Part shown: in pieces, positions 45,420-54,408 of the stretch | Layout of the letters: every line of letters starts with the position of its first letter | Numbering within the stretch: position 1 is the stretch's first letter | From: Phycisphaerales bacterium | GTDB lineage: Bacteria > Planctomycetota > Phycisphaerae > Phycisphaerales > UBA1924 | Length of the DNA stretch: 64,000 nt | Direction of reading: 5' to 3' | Assembly (NCBI GenBank): GCA_029260395.1 | Contig: JAJDDJ010000018.1 | Span: 124,001-188,000 of the forward strand | Translations under genes and position numbers: made by a program | The notes under the pieces: model-generated | What the model was told of the DNA's origin: nothing | The model's input: the letters and a program-made list of their open reading frames with translations, nothing else | The model's database searches: none

Positions 45420-46511
45420 ATGCCCACGACCCCCACCGCCTTGAATCACTACGTCACCCTGGGCCGAAGCGGGCTGCGCGTCAGCCCCATGTGCCTGGGC
45501 ACCATGACCTTCGGCACCGATTGGGGCTGGGGCAGCGAGCCCGAAGCCTGCGCACGCATCATGGACGTCTACGCCGAGGCGGGCGGCAACTTCATCGACA
45601 CCGCCAACATGTACACCAAGGGCCACTCGGAGGTCATCATCGGGGACCACATCGGCCGGCACCCCGCTCGCCGCGACCGCACCGTCATCGCCACCAAGTT
45701 CATGGGCAGCATGTTCGCCGGCGACCCCAACGGCGGGGGCGCCAACCGCAAGAGCGTGATCGCGGCGTGCGAGGAATCGCTCCGCAGGCTGCGCACGGAT
45801 TACATCGACCTGTACTGGATGCACTTCCCCGACCGGCACACCCCGATCGACGAGACCATGCGCACGCTCGACGACCTCGTGCGGTCGGGCAAGATCCGGT
45901 ACGTGGGGTTCAGCGACACGCCCGCGTGGCAGTGCGTGCAGGCCCAGTACGAGGCCATCTTCAAGAACTGGGCCCCGGTGGTCGGGCTGCAGATCGAGTA
46001 CAGCCTGGCCCAGCGCACCGTCGAGCACGAATTGGTGCCCATGGCCCAGGCGATGGGGATGGGCATCACCCCGTGGTCACCCCTCAAGTACGGCCTGCTC
46101 ACGGGCAAGCACACCAAAGCCAACGCGGACGATGCCAACCGCACCGGGATCGACAAGCACCTGACCGATAAGAACCTTGAGATTGTCGAGGTGCTGAAGC
46201 AAGTCGCGGACGAGCTGGGCACGACCTGCGCGCGCGTGGCGCTGCACTGGGTGCAGAGCCGATCGGGCGTGGCGAGCACTATCGTCGGCGCGCGGACGGT
46301 CGAGCAGCTCGAGGACAACCTCGGCGGGCTCGGGCTGTCGTTGAACGACGATCAGCTCGCTCGGCTCGATGTGGTCAGCGCCACCGAGCCGCCCTTCCCG
46401 CAGTCGTTCGTGCCCAATCTGTCGAACACGATCCAGGGCGGGACCACGATCAACGGCATCGGCTCAGAGCCTTGGGCCATGGCCCCGGCGGGAGACGAAG
46501 ACCGGTGGTAG
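45420..46511 (+). CDS. Aldo/keto reductase
   Basis: From the ATG at 45420, preceded by GAGGAG about 9 bases upstream, it has 363 residues. The NAD(P)H-dependent AKR fold is shown by the catalytic tetrad: Asp and Tyr in NFIDTANMYTKGHSEVIIG, Lys in VIATKFMGSMF and His in DLYWMHFPDRH. Others are RYVGFSDTPAWQC and QIEYSLAQRTVEHELVPMAQ, and the C-terminal coenzyme region TIVGARTVEQLEDN. It fits the general AKR group acting on aldehydes; the substrate is unknown. No operon partner is evident. Confidence 0.9.
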   Translation: MPTTPTALNHYVTLGRSGLRVSPMCLGTMTFGTDWGWGSEPEACARIMDVYAEAGGNFIDTANMYTKGHSEVIIGDHIGRHPARRDRTVIATKFMGSMFAGDPNGGGANRKSVIAACEESLRRLRTDYIDLYWMHFPDRHTPIDETMRTLDDLVRSGKIRYVGFSDTPAWQCVQAQYEAIFKNWAPVVGLQIEYSLAQRTVEHELVPMAQAMGMGITPWSPLKYGLLTGKHTKANADDANRTGIDKHLTDKNLEIVEVLKQVADELGTTCARVALHWVQSRSGVASTIVGARTVEQLEDNLGGLGLSLNDDQLARLDVVSATEPPFPQSFVPNLSNTIQGGTTINGIGSEPWAMAPAGDEDRW

Positions 46512-46925
46512 AAGGCCGCAGCCAAGGCCCGATAAGCAGTGCTTTCCCTCTTAGGGCTTTCCCGCGAGCGAGGCGACCGGCTGTTTATTTGTTAGTGCTT
46601 TACTCGGCTACTTGCGAGCATATGTGCATTTTGTTTGGGTTATCCACAGCGTGTCGAGTCGCTGTCTGCCAAGGGTTTAGATGCGATATCGGGACGTAGA
46701 AGAAGAGAATCTTTCAGACTTGGAGAGAGTTTGGTTGCTTCTTGCGCGAAATCCACGACAATCATGGCTGAGCTTCTCGCACCATCGAACGAGGTCTTAC
46801 GTCTTGATGGGGTAGAGAAGGGGTCTTCGGCGTTCGCCGCTGACCATTCGTTTTTTTCCAGGAGGCTGCGCCAGTTCGGCGCAGCACGAGAACCGAGAGT
46901 GTGCTTACGCACGGGAGTTCTTCAG
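46512..46925. other. Long 5' region of the dockerin-tailed gene
   Basis: 414 bases without a convincing gene. Features seen are a perfect DnaA-box-like TTATCCACA (46640-46648, alone), a T-run at 46851-46857, a hairpin CTGCGCC-AGTT-C-GGCGCAG (46866-46884) and a small GTGC/GCAC hairpin just ahead of the ribosome binding site GGGAG. The start used for the gene is the ATG at 46926 because it begins the signal peptide; upstream frame sequence does not look coding. A structured leader is possible. Confidence 0.45.
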
Positions 46926-48134
46926 ATGAAGTCTATTCTTACAGTCGCAATGATTGCAGCCGCAGCGGGCACCGCCACCGCTCAGCTCCAGAACGTTCAG
47001 CCCATCCAGACCGGCGAGCCGGTCATGACCGTTCGTGCCGATGGCACGTTCCATCGTGTCGCCCAGACCCCCAACACCAAGGCGGGTCTCGACGGCAACA
47101 CCTACGGCATCACCCACTACAACGGCGATGCTGACGGCGGCCTTTTCGTCCTGAACGACGGGACTGACCTGTTCGTCAGCGCCGGCCAGGTTGCTCAGTT
47201 CCCCCTGAACTTCACGGGAATCTCAGGCGCCCGCAACTTCTACTACAACGATGGTGATGCGGCGTGGGCGAGCACCACGACCGTTCCGCAGATCGTGGTC
47301 GACAGCACCGATCTGGCCGACGGCTTTGACGGCATGCTGAACATGGATTCGGATCAGGATCTCGCCCCCGGCGAGCGCTACCTGACGATCCGTACCTGGT
47401 TCAACTCGAATGGCGCCAGCGTGCGTCCCTTCGCCCAGCCCAGCGATGACCTCGTTACCTTTGATATGCTCTACACCCCGACCGACCCCGGTGTGAACGA
47501 TCTAACCGTCCCTGACGCGGAACGCCACCCCGTGTCGCTCGGCATGGACATCGGCATCAACAGCGGTCAGGGCCTCGAGCCCCCGGCCGGCCGCGTCTGG
47601 GATCTCCAGCCCACCGACTCGGTGCTCGAGATCACCATGCTCGGTTTCCGCAACGTTGACGGTGCGTTCGTCGGTGCGACCTTCGATACCTCCGCCGAGC
47701 TTCTGCTCAACGTTGATGGCAACGGCGACCTCACGGTCGATGGCCTCGTCATCCAGCCCGCGGGCCTCGCGCTCAACCTGTTCACCGGCCGTGACGACCT
47801 GTCGCTCGGCTTTGGTGACATCGCTTGGGGTGACGGCGTCACCGACGGCTTCCTCGTCTACGCGCTGCAGATCGAGATGATTGTTTCGGACAGCGACGGT
47901 GGCGGACCGGTCTGCATCGGCGACATCGCCGACGACAACGGCTTCCTCGGCGCTGACGGCATGGTCAGCTTCGGCGACTTCCTCGCCCTGCTCGGCCTGC
48001 TCGGCCCCTGCCCCGGCGGCACGCCCGGCTGCACCGGCGACATCGCCGATGACAACGGCTTCCTCGGCGGCGACGCCATGGTCAGCTTCGGCGACTTCCT
48101 CGCCCTGCTCGGCCTCCTCGGCCCCTGCCCGTAA
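46926..48134 (+). CDS. Secreted protein with GC-type dockerin tail
   Basis: A 402-residue protein. It has a signal peptide (MKSILTVAMIAAAAGTATAQ) and a ~300-residue body with beta-rich, Asp/Asn-rich sequence that I cannot assign. The tail contains two 32-residue repeats, each beginning Cys-x-GDIADDNG and ending VSFGDFLALLGLLGPCP, joined by GGTPGC. The DNA of the tail is almost the same as that of the gene at 54409-55416 and the match runs past the stop codon (TAATAGGCAGTACCGA). The stop is followed by a hairpin and an intrinsic terminator. Cell-surface attachment via the tail is inferred. Confidence 0.82.
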   Translation: MKSILTVAMIAAAAGTATAQLQNVQPIQTGEPVMTVRADGTFHRVAQTPNTKAGLDGNTYGITHYNGDADGGLFVLNDGTDLFVSAGQVAQFPLNFTGISGARNFYYNDGDAAWASTTTVPQIVVDSTDLADGFDGMLNMDSDQDLAPGERYLTIRTWFNSNGASVRPFAQPSDDLVTFDMLYTPTDPGVNDLTVPDAERHPVSLGMDIGINSGQGLEPPAGRVWDLQPTDSVLEITMLGFRNVDGAFVGATFDTSAELLLNVDGNGDLTVDGLVIQPAGLALNLFTGRDDLSLGFGDIAWGDGVTDGFLVYALQIEMIVSDSDGGGPVCIGDIADDNGFLGADGMVSFGDFLALLGLLGPCPGGTPGCTGDIADDNGFLGGDAMVSFGDFLALLGLLGPCP

Positions 48135-48149
48135 TAGGCAGTACCGAAT

Positions 48150-48171
48150 CTGATCGGTGCAGACCGATCAG
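48150..48171 (+). other. Perfect 9-bp hairpin after the dockerin gene
   Basis: CTGATCGGT and ACCGATCAG pair around GCAG, 15 bases after the stop. The related gene at 55416 keeps the first arm (TCTGATCGG) but not a perfect second arm. There is no T-run, so it is a stabilising or pausing hairpin rather than a terminator. Confidence 0.6.
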
Positions 48172-48185
48172 AACATGATCCTTCC

Positions 48186-48224
48186 CACCGGCCCGGGCTT
48201 GCGCTCGGGCCGGTGCTTGTTTTG
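48186..48224 (+). terminator. Intrinsic terminator
   Basis: CACCGGCCCG (48186-48195) pairs with CGGGCCGGTG (48206-48215) over a 10-base loop, followed by CTTGTTTTG. It ends the dockerin-tailed gene transcript; the next gene on the right converges from the minus strand. Confidence 0.8.
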
Positions 48225-48244
48225 CGGTGCGGGCGAGCAGCCCG

Positions 48245-48796
48245 CTAGGGCCTGAGCGGCCTCATGCCTTTGTGCTGGCGAGCCTCGTTCCACCACTGCA
48301 TCGCGGGCGGGTGGTCCGTGACGAATCGCACGAGCTGCGTGGCCGAGCACTCCAGCCGAATTGCGGCCGCTTTCTGGTCGAGCCCAGAGGCGAAGATGTG
48401 GTCGAGCGCCTCGGCGACCATGGCCGGGAAGTCCCGATGCTCGGTGCTGCACCTGATCTTGCCCTTGATGCACCGAGAGGCCCAAAGCTCAGATGGATCG
48501 CCGGCCGGCACCCGCACCTTGCATGCGAGCGTGAGCCGAAGCCGGGTGATCGCCACACGGGCGTTCTCGGCGGCGCTTCGGCGTTCGCCCGCAGCCGCCA
48601 TGATGCCGGTCGGCGTGTGCGTGTATTCGACGAGCGTCTGCACCTTGTTGCGGTGCTGACCGCCTGGCCCGCTGCTTCGGCCTCGGGTCATCGAGCACTG
48701 CGCGAGAATCGCGTCCTGCCCAATCGATGCGGGGTGGGGCGCATCGACCAGCATCGGCGTGAGGTGCTCGGGAAGCTGGAATGGCGTGAACGACAT
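48245..48796 (-). CDS. Short peptide-chain-release-factor-like protein (GGQ domain)
   Basis: A 183-residue protein. The GGQ hydrolysis loop is present as GPGGQHRNKVQTLVEYTHTPTG (shown in parts), so it can in principle release peptides from tRNA in the ribosomal A-site. Codon-recognition domains 2 and 4 are missing. Instead a C-terminal helical segment (residues about 125-180: LDQKAAAIRLECSATQLVRF) looks HTH-like and is basic at the end. This suggests a ribosome-rescue factor of the ArfB kind rather than RF1/RF2. It overlaps the tsaD stop by one base (TGATG). Confidence 0.75.
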   Translation of the reverse strand: MSFTPFQLPEHLTPMLVDAPHPASIGQDAILAQCSMTRGRSSGPGGQHRNKVQTLVEYTHTPTGIMAAAGERRSAAENARVAITRLRLTLACKVRVPAGDPSELWASRCIKGKIRCSTEHRDFPAMVAEALDHIFASGLDQKAAAIRLECSATQLVRFVTDHPPAMQWWNEARQHKGMRPLRP

Positions 48797-49881
48797 CAGA
48801 CCCGATCCACCGTGGCGCGGGGCGGCGAGGCCATCGCCGCCGCCTGCTCAGGCAGGGGCAGCAGCGAACCCATGAACGCGATCATCGCTGCGTTGTCGGT
48901 GCAGTAGTGCGAGGGCGCGAGCAGCGCGGGAAGATTGTGCTTGCTTGCCACGCCCTCGATGGTCGCGCGGACCGCTCGATTGGCGATCACGCCGCCGCCG
49001 GCGACGATGGCTCTTGGTGAATCAGCACCGCCCCACTGCTCGATGGCCCGGCTCAGCTTGAGCTTGATCGCACCGCACGCGGCTCGCTGAAAGCTCGCCG
49101 CGATGTCGGCCTTGGCCTGCTCGGTGAGCGATGTATGGTCGCGCTCGAACACGCCGCCCCGCGCCGGGATGCCCCGCACCGCGTAGAGCACTGCGGTCTT
49201 GAGCCCGCTGAAGGAGAGATCGAGCGAGGCTTTGTCGAGCCGCGCGATCGGGAACTTGTGCGAGCGCGGGTCGCCATCCTCCGCGAGCTGCTCGAGCAGC
49301 GGTCCCCCAGGATGACCCAGGCCCAGCAGCGTGGCGGCCTTGTCGAAAGCCTCGCCGAGCGCATCGTCGATGGTCGCGCCCAGGGTGCGCACGATCGCGG
49401 GGCCTGCAATTTCGTAGATCGCGGTATGCCCACCCGAAACCGCAAGCCCGATAGCGGGAAGAAAGTTCTCGATGGGTTCGTCGCGTTCGACGAACGCCGC
49501 CAGCAGGTGCGCGTGCACATGGTTGACGGGGATGAGCGGTATGCCGAGCGTCCACGCGAGCGACTTGGCCGCGGTCAAGCCCACCAACAGCGAACCGATG
49601 AGCCCGGGCCGGTCCGCAACGGCAACGGCGGTGAGGTCGCTCAGGTCTACCCCCGCCTGAGCGGTCGCGGCCCGGAGCGTCGGAACAAGCCGCTCCACGT
49701 GCGCCCGGCTGGCAAGCTCGGGCACGACCCCGGCGTACGGCGCGTGCAGCTCGTGCTGGGTCGCGATGACGTTCGCGAGCACTCGCGGCGACGCATCAAC
49801 ATCAACGATCGCGCACGCGGTCTCGTCGCAGGTCGTCTCGATGCCGAGGATCAGGCCGCGATTGGGGCGTTCACCGGTCAA
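48796..49881 (-). CDS. tsaD: tRNA N6-adenosine threonylcarbamoyltransferase TsaD
   Basis: Transfers the threonylcarbamoyl group to A37 of ANN-decoding tRNAs. From the TTG at 49881, which overlaps the ctp stop as TTGA, it is 361 residues. Motifs are LILGIETTCDETACAIV, GVVPELASRAHVERL, NHVHAHLLAAF (metal histidines), LAVSGGHTAIYEI, LLGLGHPGGP and AIVAGGGVIANRAVR. Frame upstream of the TTG overlaps the protease gene and has no family match. No Shine-Dalgarno is visible, so translational coupling is expected. Confidence 0.92.
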   Translation of the reverse strand: MTGERPNRGLILGIETTCDETACAIVDVDASPRVLANVIATQHELHAPYAGVVPELASRAHVERLVPTLRAATAQAGVDLSDLTAVAVADRPGLIGSLLVGLTAAKSLAWTLGIPLIPVNHVHAHLLAAFVERDEPIENFLPAIGLAVSGGHTAIYEIAGPAIVRTLGATIDDALGEAFDKAATLLGLGHPGGPLLEQLAEDGDPRSHKFPIARLDKASLDLSFSGLKTAVLYAVRGIPARGGVFERDHTSLTEQAKADIAASFQRAACGAIKLKLSRAIEQWGGADSPRAIVAGGGVIANRAVRATIEGVASKHNLPALLAPSHYCTDNAAMIAFMGSLLPLPEQAAAMASPPRATVDRV

Positions 49882-51530
49882 TTTGGATCGGTCTTGGGAT
49901 CGGTTGGAGTCTTGAGAGACTGATCGCTCGGATCGAGCTTCTCGACGCCCGCATCGATGAGCCAGCGTTCGATGGCCTCCTGCTTGATGCGGAGCGTGAC
50001 GACGTGCTCTCCTTGGGCATCGGTGATCTCGAGCAACCCGCCGGCGACTTTGCGCTCGTCGTCCCACAGATCAAACTCGGACTCGCCGAGGTCTTCGGGC
50101 GCTCCGCTTTCGAGCGTGTCGATTCGGCGGTCGAGCCTCGCAAGCTCGCGGAGCAGTCGCTCTCTGCCGCGCTCGGCGCGGCGCAGTTCGTCAATGGACA
50201 GGGTCAGCTCAGACTGCTCGGCGTCGCTGTGGGGCACCCAGCCGCCGGTGTCGAGCCGGTCGCGGATGGCCTTGATGGCCACTTCGAGCTGTTCGTCTCT
50301 GACCGCCTCGGGGGTTTCGGTCAGATCGTCGATCACGTCGGCCTGCTGGCGGCCCATGAGAATCTCGGCGGCCTGCTCGTCGTCGATCGGCACATAGAAG
50401 CCGGGCGTTGGATCGACTCCCCACGCCGTCGAGTCATCGTGGCGTTGCAGGCTCCGCCCGCTCGGCAGGTAGTAAAGCTGCTCGGTGATCTTGAGCTGGG
50501 CGCCGTCGCCGTGCGGGAGCTGGATCACGCTCTGCACGCTGCCCTTGCCCACAGACCGGGCGCCGACGACGACCGCGCGGTCGAGGTCTTGCAGCGCGCC
50601 CGCGAAGATCTCGCTCGCGGATGCACTCTGCTCATTGAGGAGCACGATGACGGGGAACTCGCTGAGCGTGTTGCGGCCAGAGGCGCGGAAGACCTGCTCT
50701 CGGCCGTCGCGGCTGCGGATGGACACGACCGTCGCGTCACCCACAAAGCGGTCGACCATCTTGACGGCCTGCTCGAGCACGCCGCCCGGATTCCAGCGGA
50801 GATCAATGACGAGGCCCTTGAGCTCGCCCTTGTCCGCGCCAAGATCAGCGAGCGCACGGTCGAAGTACTCGCTGACGTTGGGCGTGAACTGCGTGACCCA
50901 GATGTAGCCGATGCGCTCGTCGGGATCGAGCATGAAATCCCAGTGGCTGTCGTCGCCCACCCGGCGCGCGCCCTTCACCGGAACGGTCTTGATGGTCTTG
51001 CGGGTGATCTCGATCGGGAGGCGGTCACCCGAGCGCTCGACGATGATGTTCACCTTGGTGCCCTCGACGCCTGTGAGCTTGTCCACCGCGTCTTGGGTGC
51101 TCACGCCCTCGGTGGATTCGCCGTCGATCTCGACGATGCGGTCGTCGGCGCGCACACCCGACCGCAGCGCGGGCGAGCCATCGAGCGGGGTTATGACGGT
51201 CAGCCAGTCGTCGCGCATGCCGATGAGAGCGCCGATGCCGACGTACTCGCCGGTGAGGCTCTTCTGGAATTCTTTGGTATCGACCGGCGGCACGTAGACG
51301 GTGTACGGGTCGTTGAGCACCTCGAGCATGCCGTTGATGGCCGCGGTCTGCAACGCCTGCTCGTCCACGTCGCGGACGAACCGCTCGGTCACGAGGTGCT
51401 TGACGTCGACGAGGGGGTCAAAGAACTTGTACTCGTCGCTCTGGCGGGCGATGGCGAGCGTCGAACCGAGGACGGCGACGGCGAGCGTTCCGAGCAGCGT
51501 CGTGTTCAAGACAATTCTCCAGGCTTTCAT
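49878..51530 (-). CDS. S41-family C-terminal processing protease with PDZ domain
   Basis: A 550-residue protein with an N-terminal membrane anchor or signal (LLGTLAVAVLGSTLAIA). A PDZ domain (about 90-175, ITPLDGSPALRSGVRADDRI) is followed by the S41 protease core with the catalytic serine in NEQSASASEIFAGALQDL (about 300) and the lysine in ARSVGKGSVQSVIQLPHG (about 326). The last ~170 residues are charged and helical, longer than in CtpA. Expected to trim exported or membrane proteins. It is the first gene of a ctp-tsaD-release-factor-like operon and divergent from hflX. Confidence 0.92.
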   Translation of the reverse strand: MKAWRIVLNTTLLGTLAVAVLGSTLAIARQSDEYKFFDPLVDVKHLVTERFVRDVDEQALQTAAINGMLEVLNDPYTVYVPPVDTKEFQKSLTGEYVGIGALIGMRDDWLTVITPLDGSPALRSGVRADDRIVEIDGESTEGVSTQDAVDKLTGVEGTKVNIIVERSGDRLPIEITRKTIKTVPVKGARRVGDDSHWDFMLDPDERIGYIWVTQFTPNVSEYFDRALADLGADKGELKGLVIDLRWNPGGVLEQAVKMVDRFVGDATVVSIRSRDGREQVFRASGRNTLSEFPVIVLLNEQSASASEIFAGALQDLDRAVVVGARSVGKGSVQSVIQLPHGDGAQLKITEQLYYLPSGRSLQRHDDSTAWGVDPTPGFYVPIDDEQAAEILMGRQQADVIDDLTETPEAVRDEQLEVAIKAIRDRLDTGGWVPHSDAEQSELTLSIDELRRAERGRERLLRELARLDRRIDTLESGAPEDLGESEFDLWDDERKVAGGLLEITDAQGEHVVTLRIKQEAIERWLIDAGVEKLDPSDQSLKTPTDPKTDPN

Positions 51531-51655
51531 TTCGGTTCGACCTTTCGCCGAGGGGGCTCATCGCCGCCGACGGCCAGAGGCGCTTGCTGGCATGGTACTC
51601 GCCCGAAGGTGCGGCACCCGCGTTTGTACGCCCCGGTCGAGCTAGAGTTCCGCTG

Positions 51656-53062
51656 ATGGCATCGGCATACGAACGCACCACCCTGAAGGTCCAGACCGAG
51701 CGAGCCGTGCTTGCCGCCGTCAGGCTGCCCGACTCGATCTACGACCCCGCCGACCCGTTCGGCGAACTGGCCGCTCTCGCTGAACAAGCGGGCGCAGTGG
51801 TCGTGGGCGAACTCAGCCAGAACCTCGCCAGACCGGTGACGGGCACCTACATGGGCTCGGGCAAGGTGGAAGAACTCAAGGGGCTCTGCGAAAGGCTGGG
51901 CGCCAGCACGATCATCTTCGACCACGATCTCGCACCGAGCCAGCTCGGCAAGATCGAGAAACTGACCGACCGCAAGGTCATCGACCGCTCGGAGCTGATC
52001 CTCGACATCTTCGCGAGCCGGGCGAGCACGCACGAGGCGCGGCTGCAAGTCGAACTGGCCCAGCTCGAGTACACCTACCCCCGGCTCCGCGCGATGTGGA
52101 GCCACCTCGAACGCATCGTTGGATCGGGTGGAGCGGCGTCGCTCACGGGCGGCGTGGGCACCCGCGGACCGGGCGAACAGCAGATCGAGATCGACCGCCG
52201 CCTCGTGCAAAAACGAAAGGGCGACCTTCAGCGGCAGCTTGCCGAGATTCAGGAGCGCAAGCGGCGGACCGTGCAAGAACGCAAGGCCGAGCACTTCACC
52301 GTCGGGCTGGTTGGCTACACCAACGCCGGCAAGTCCACGCTGTTCAACACGCTCACGCTCGGCGGTGCGTACGCCGACAACCGCGTGTTCGCGACGCTGA
52401 TGACCCGCACCCGGAGCTGGCACGTCGGCAGCGGCATCGAGGCGATGCTCTCCGACACCGTCGGCTTTGTGCGGGACCTGCCGCACAACCTGATCGCTTC
52501 GTTCCGCGCCACCCTCGAAGAAGCCACCCACGCCGACCTGCTGCTGGTAGTCCTGGATGTCTCAGATCCCGCATCCGAGCTGCAAGAGAAGGCGGTCCGC
52601 ACGACGCTTGATGACTTGTTCGCCGAGACCGCAAAGCGCGAGGGCGAGGGCTACACGCCGCCCGAACGGCTGCTCGTGCTCAACAAGGCCGACCGGCTCA
52701 AGGACAACGCCCAGCTGCTGATCTGGCAGCGCAAGCACCCGTCGGCGATCCCGCTGTGTGCTCTGCCGGGTGACGACGGCGAGCCGGGCTTTGGCCAGAC
52801 GCAGCTAGCCGAGGCCGTGCACGCGATCGCCGTTGGCGAACCGATGGAGGCCACCATCACGGTGCCCATGGCGAGCGCCAAGTTGATGCACCAGATCGAG
52901 ACACGATCGAACGTGCTCGACCGCCGGTACGAGGGCGAACGCGTGATTCTTGAGATCACCGCGGGCGACCGGCTGCTGAGGCGGTGGTCCGGCAGCGGAG
53001 CAGACGTTCGCCGCACCGGCTCGGGCGAGGTCATGTTCCCGCACCCCACCGGCGCGTGGTAG
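51656..53062 (+). CDS. hflX: Ribosome-splitting GTPase HflX
   Basis: From the ATG at 51656 it is 468 residues. An N-terminal HflX domain with SGKVEELKGLCERLGASTIIFDHDL-type sequence (in parts) and the loop GGVGTRGPGEQQIEIDRR precedes a coiled coil. The G domain shows GYTNAGKSTLF (G1, about 219), SDTVGFVRDLPHNL (G3) and LLVLNKAD (G4). The expected G2 TTR region reads FATLMTRTRSW, a departure from the usual DPTTR. HflX splits stalled or heat-damaged ribosomes. It is divergent from the protease operon, with 125 bases between them. Confidence 0.93.
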   Translation: MASAYERTTLKVQTERAVLAAVRLPDSIYDPADPFGELAALAEQAGAVVVGELSQNLARPVTGTYMGSGKVEELKGLCERLGASTIIFDHDLAPSQLGKIEKLTDRKVIDRSELILDIFASRASTHEARLQVELAQLEYTYPRLRAMWSHLERIVGSGGAASLTGGVGTRGPGEQQIEIDRRLVQKRKGDLQRQLAEIQERKRRTVQERKAEHFTVGLVGYTNAGKSTLFNTLTLGGAYADNRVFATLMTRTRSWHVGSGIEAMLSDTVGFVRDLPHNLIASFRATLEEATHADLLLVVLDVSDPASELQEKAVRTTLDDLFAETAKREGEGYTPPERLLVLNKADRLKDNAQLLIWQRKHPSAIPLCALPGDDGEPGFGQTQLAEAVHAIAVGEPMEATITVPMASAKLMHQIETRSNVLDRRYEGERVILEITAGDRLLRRWSGSGADVRRTGSGEVMFPHPTGAW

Positions 53063-53286
53063 AACGCCCGATAGCCACGGGGCAACCCCTCGAAAGTGTC
53101 CGAGAACCTCTCGATTATCGGTCTTTGCACGTGGTTTCTGCCAGATTCCCTCGTTCTGATGACGTTTTCTATGCCACTTTCTGCAGCCCGGTGTTTATTC
53201 TGGTGTGAGTAGGAGCGCGGAATTCGGCTAGGGCCGAAGGCCGCACGGAGAACACAAGCGCCCTCAACCGGGCCAGGAGAGACACG

Positions 53287-54120
53287 ATGAAGACGAAAAT
53301 TGCTGTATTGCTTGCTGGTATGACCTTCGCCACGGCTGCCTCGGCCCAAGACGGCCTTGTCTACGGCTTCGACCTTCGTGGCGTCAACGAGTTCATGACG
53401 TTCGATCCCGCCAACCCCGGCGCTGGCGCGACGATCATCGATGGCGGTGCGAACGCGAACCTGTACAACGGCTTCGCGATGGACTTCAACACCGCCGCCG
53501 ACACGCTGTACTTCATCACCGATGCAGAAGAACTGGGAACGATCAACCTCGCCAACGGTGCGTACTCATCCATCGCGTCGCTCAGTGGTGCCATCATTCC
53601 GGGTGTTGATTCGGTCGGCGGCATGTCGGTTGATCCGACCAACGAGACGTTCTACATCGCCACCGGCACCGACCTCTTCACCATGAACCCCGCTACCGGC
53701 GTGTCTTCGCTCGTCGGTGGCTTCGGTACCGGCGGCCTGATGATCGACATCGCCATCGACATCAACGGCAACATGTACGGGCACGACATCGGCACCGACA
53801 GTCTCTACAGCATCAACAAGGCCACCGGCGCCGCAACCCTGATCGGGGCTCACGGCCTCGCCGCCAACTTCGCCCAGGGCATGGACTTCGACTACGCCAC
53901 CAACACCCTCTACGCCGCCATCTACACCGGCGGCGGCACCGGCCAGTTCGTCAGTTGGAACCTCAACGACGGCTCGGTCAACCAGCTCGCCAGCCTCACC
54001 ACCTTCGGCAGCGACTTTGGCGGCGCCGAGTTTGAGATGGCCATCCGCTCGGTGCCGACGCCGGCTTCGATCGCGACTCTGGGCATGCTCGGTCTGGCCT
54101 CGACCCGTCGTCGCCGCTAA
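53287..54120 (+). CDS. Secreted propeller-like protein with PEP-CTERM-like tail
   Basis: A 277-residue protein. It has a signal peptide (to about ASA at 20) and a ~230-residue body of repeated beta segments (ITDAEELGTINLANG, FYIATGTDLFTMNPATG, HDIGTDSLYSINKATG), DUF4394/propeller-like. It ends in PTPASIATLGMLGLAS followed by TRRRR, a short hydrophobic helix plus basic end, the plan of PEP-CTERM sorting tails in Phycisphaerae. Body residues such as FDLRGVNEF and AQGMDFDY match the adjacent 54409 gene. GGAG lies before the ATG. Surface location via an exosortase-like system is inferred; none is in the window. Confidence 0.82.
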   Translation: MKTKIAVLLAGMTFATAASAQDGLVYGFDLRGVNEFMTFDPANPGAGATIIDGGANANLYNGFAMDFNTAADTLYFITDAEELGTINLANGAYSSIASLSGAIIPGVDSVGGMSVDPTNETFYIATGTDLFTMNPATGVSSLVGGFGTGGLMIDIAIDINGNMYGHDIGTDSLYSINKATGAATLIGAHGLAANFAQGMDFDYATNTLYAAIYTGGGTGQFVSWNLNDGSVNQLASLTTFGSDFGGAEFEMAIRSVPTPASIATLGMLGLASTRRRR

Positions 54121-54165
54121 TCCGGCCCGAATCGGCTGAGATACATCCCTGTCCAGTTCTCCTCA

Positions 54166-54200
54166 GAGGGGTGCCCTTTATCCGGGTGCCCCTCTTCTTT
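54166..54200 (+). terminator. Intrinsic terminator after the PEP-CTERM-like gene
   Basis: GAGGGG (54166-54171) pairs with CCCCTC (54189-54194), enclosing an inner CCC/GGG pairing, followed by TTCTTT (54195-54200). It lies 45 bases after the stop. Confidence 0.75.
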
Positions 54201-54408
54201 GCGCTCTCCAAAGCCAGAGCCAACGGCCAGCGTGTACGGTTCCGCAATATTCCGGATTTTTCTTCAGACTCCACTAAAATTCTGGTATCGTGTCCGTGTT
54301 GGAACGCCTTGGGTTCAAGGGGTTCGCTGGCTGTGCTCTACCGGGCGTTGCCCGGACGCAGCTTCTTGTCGGGGCCGCTCGCCCCATTCGTGACGAAGGA
54401 GATACCTG

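Noticed and set aside
46640-46648. Perfect DnaA-box sequence TTATCCACA
   Set aside because: It stands alone with no second box, no dnaA or dnaN nearby and no AT-rich unwinding element, so an origin is not supported.
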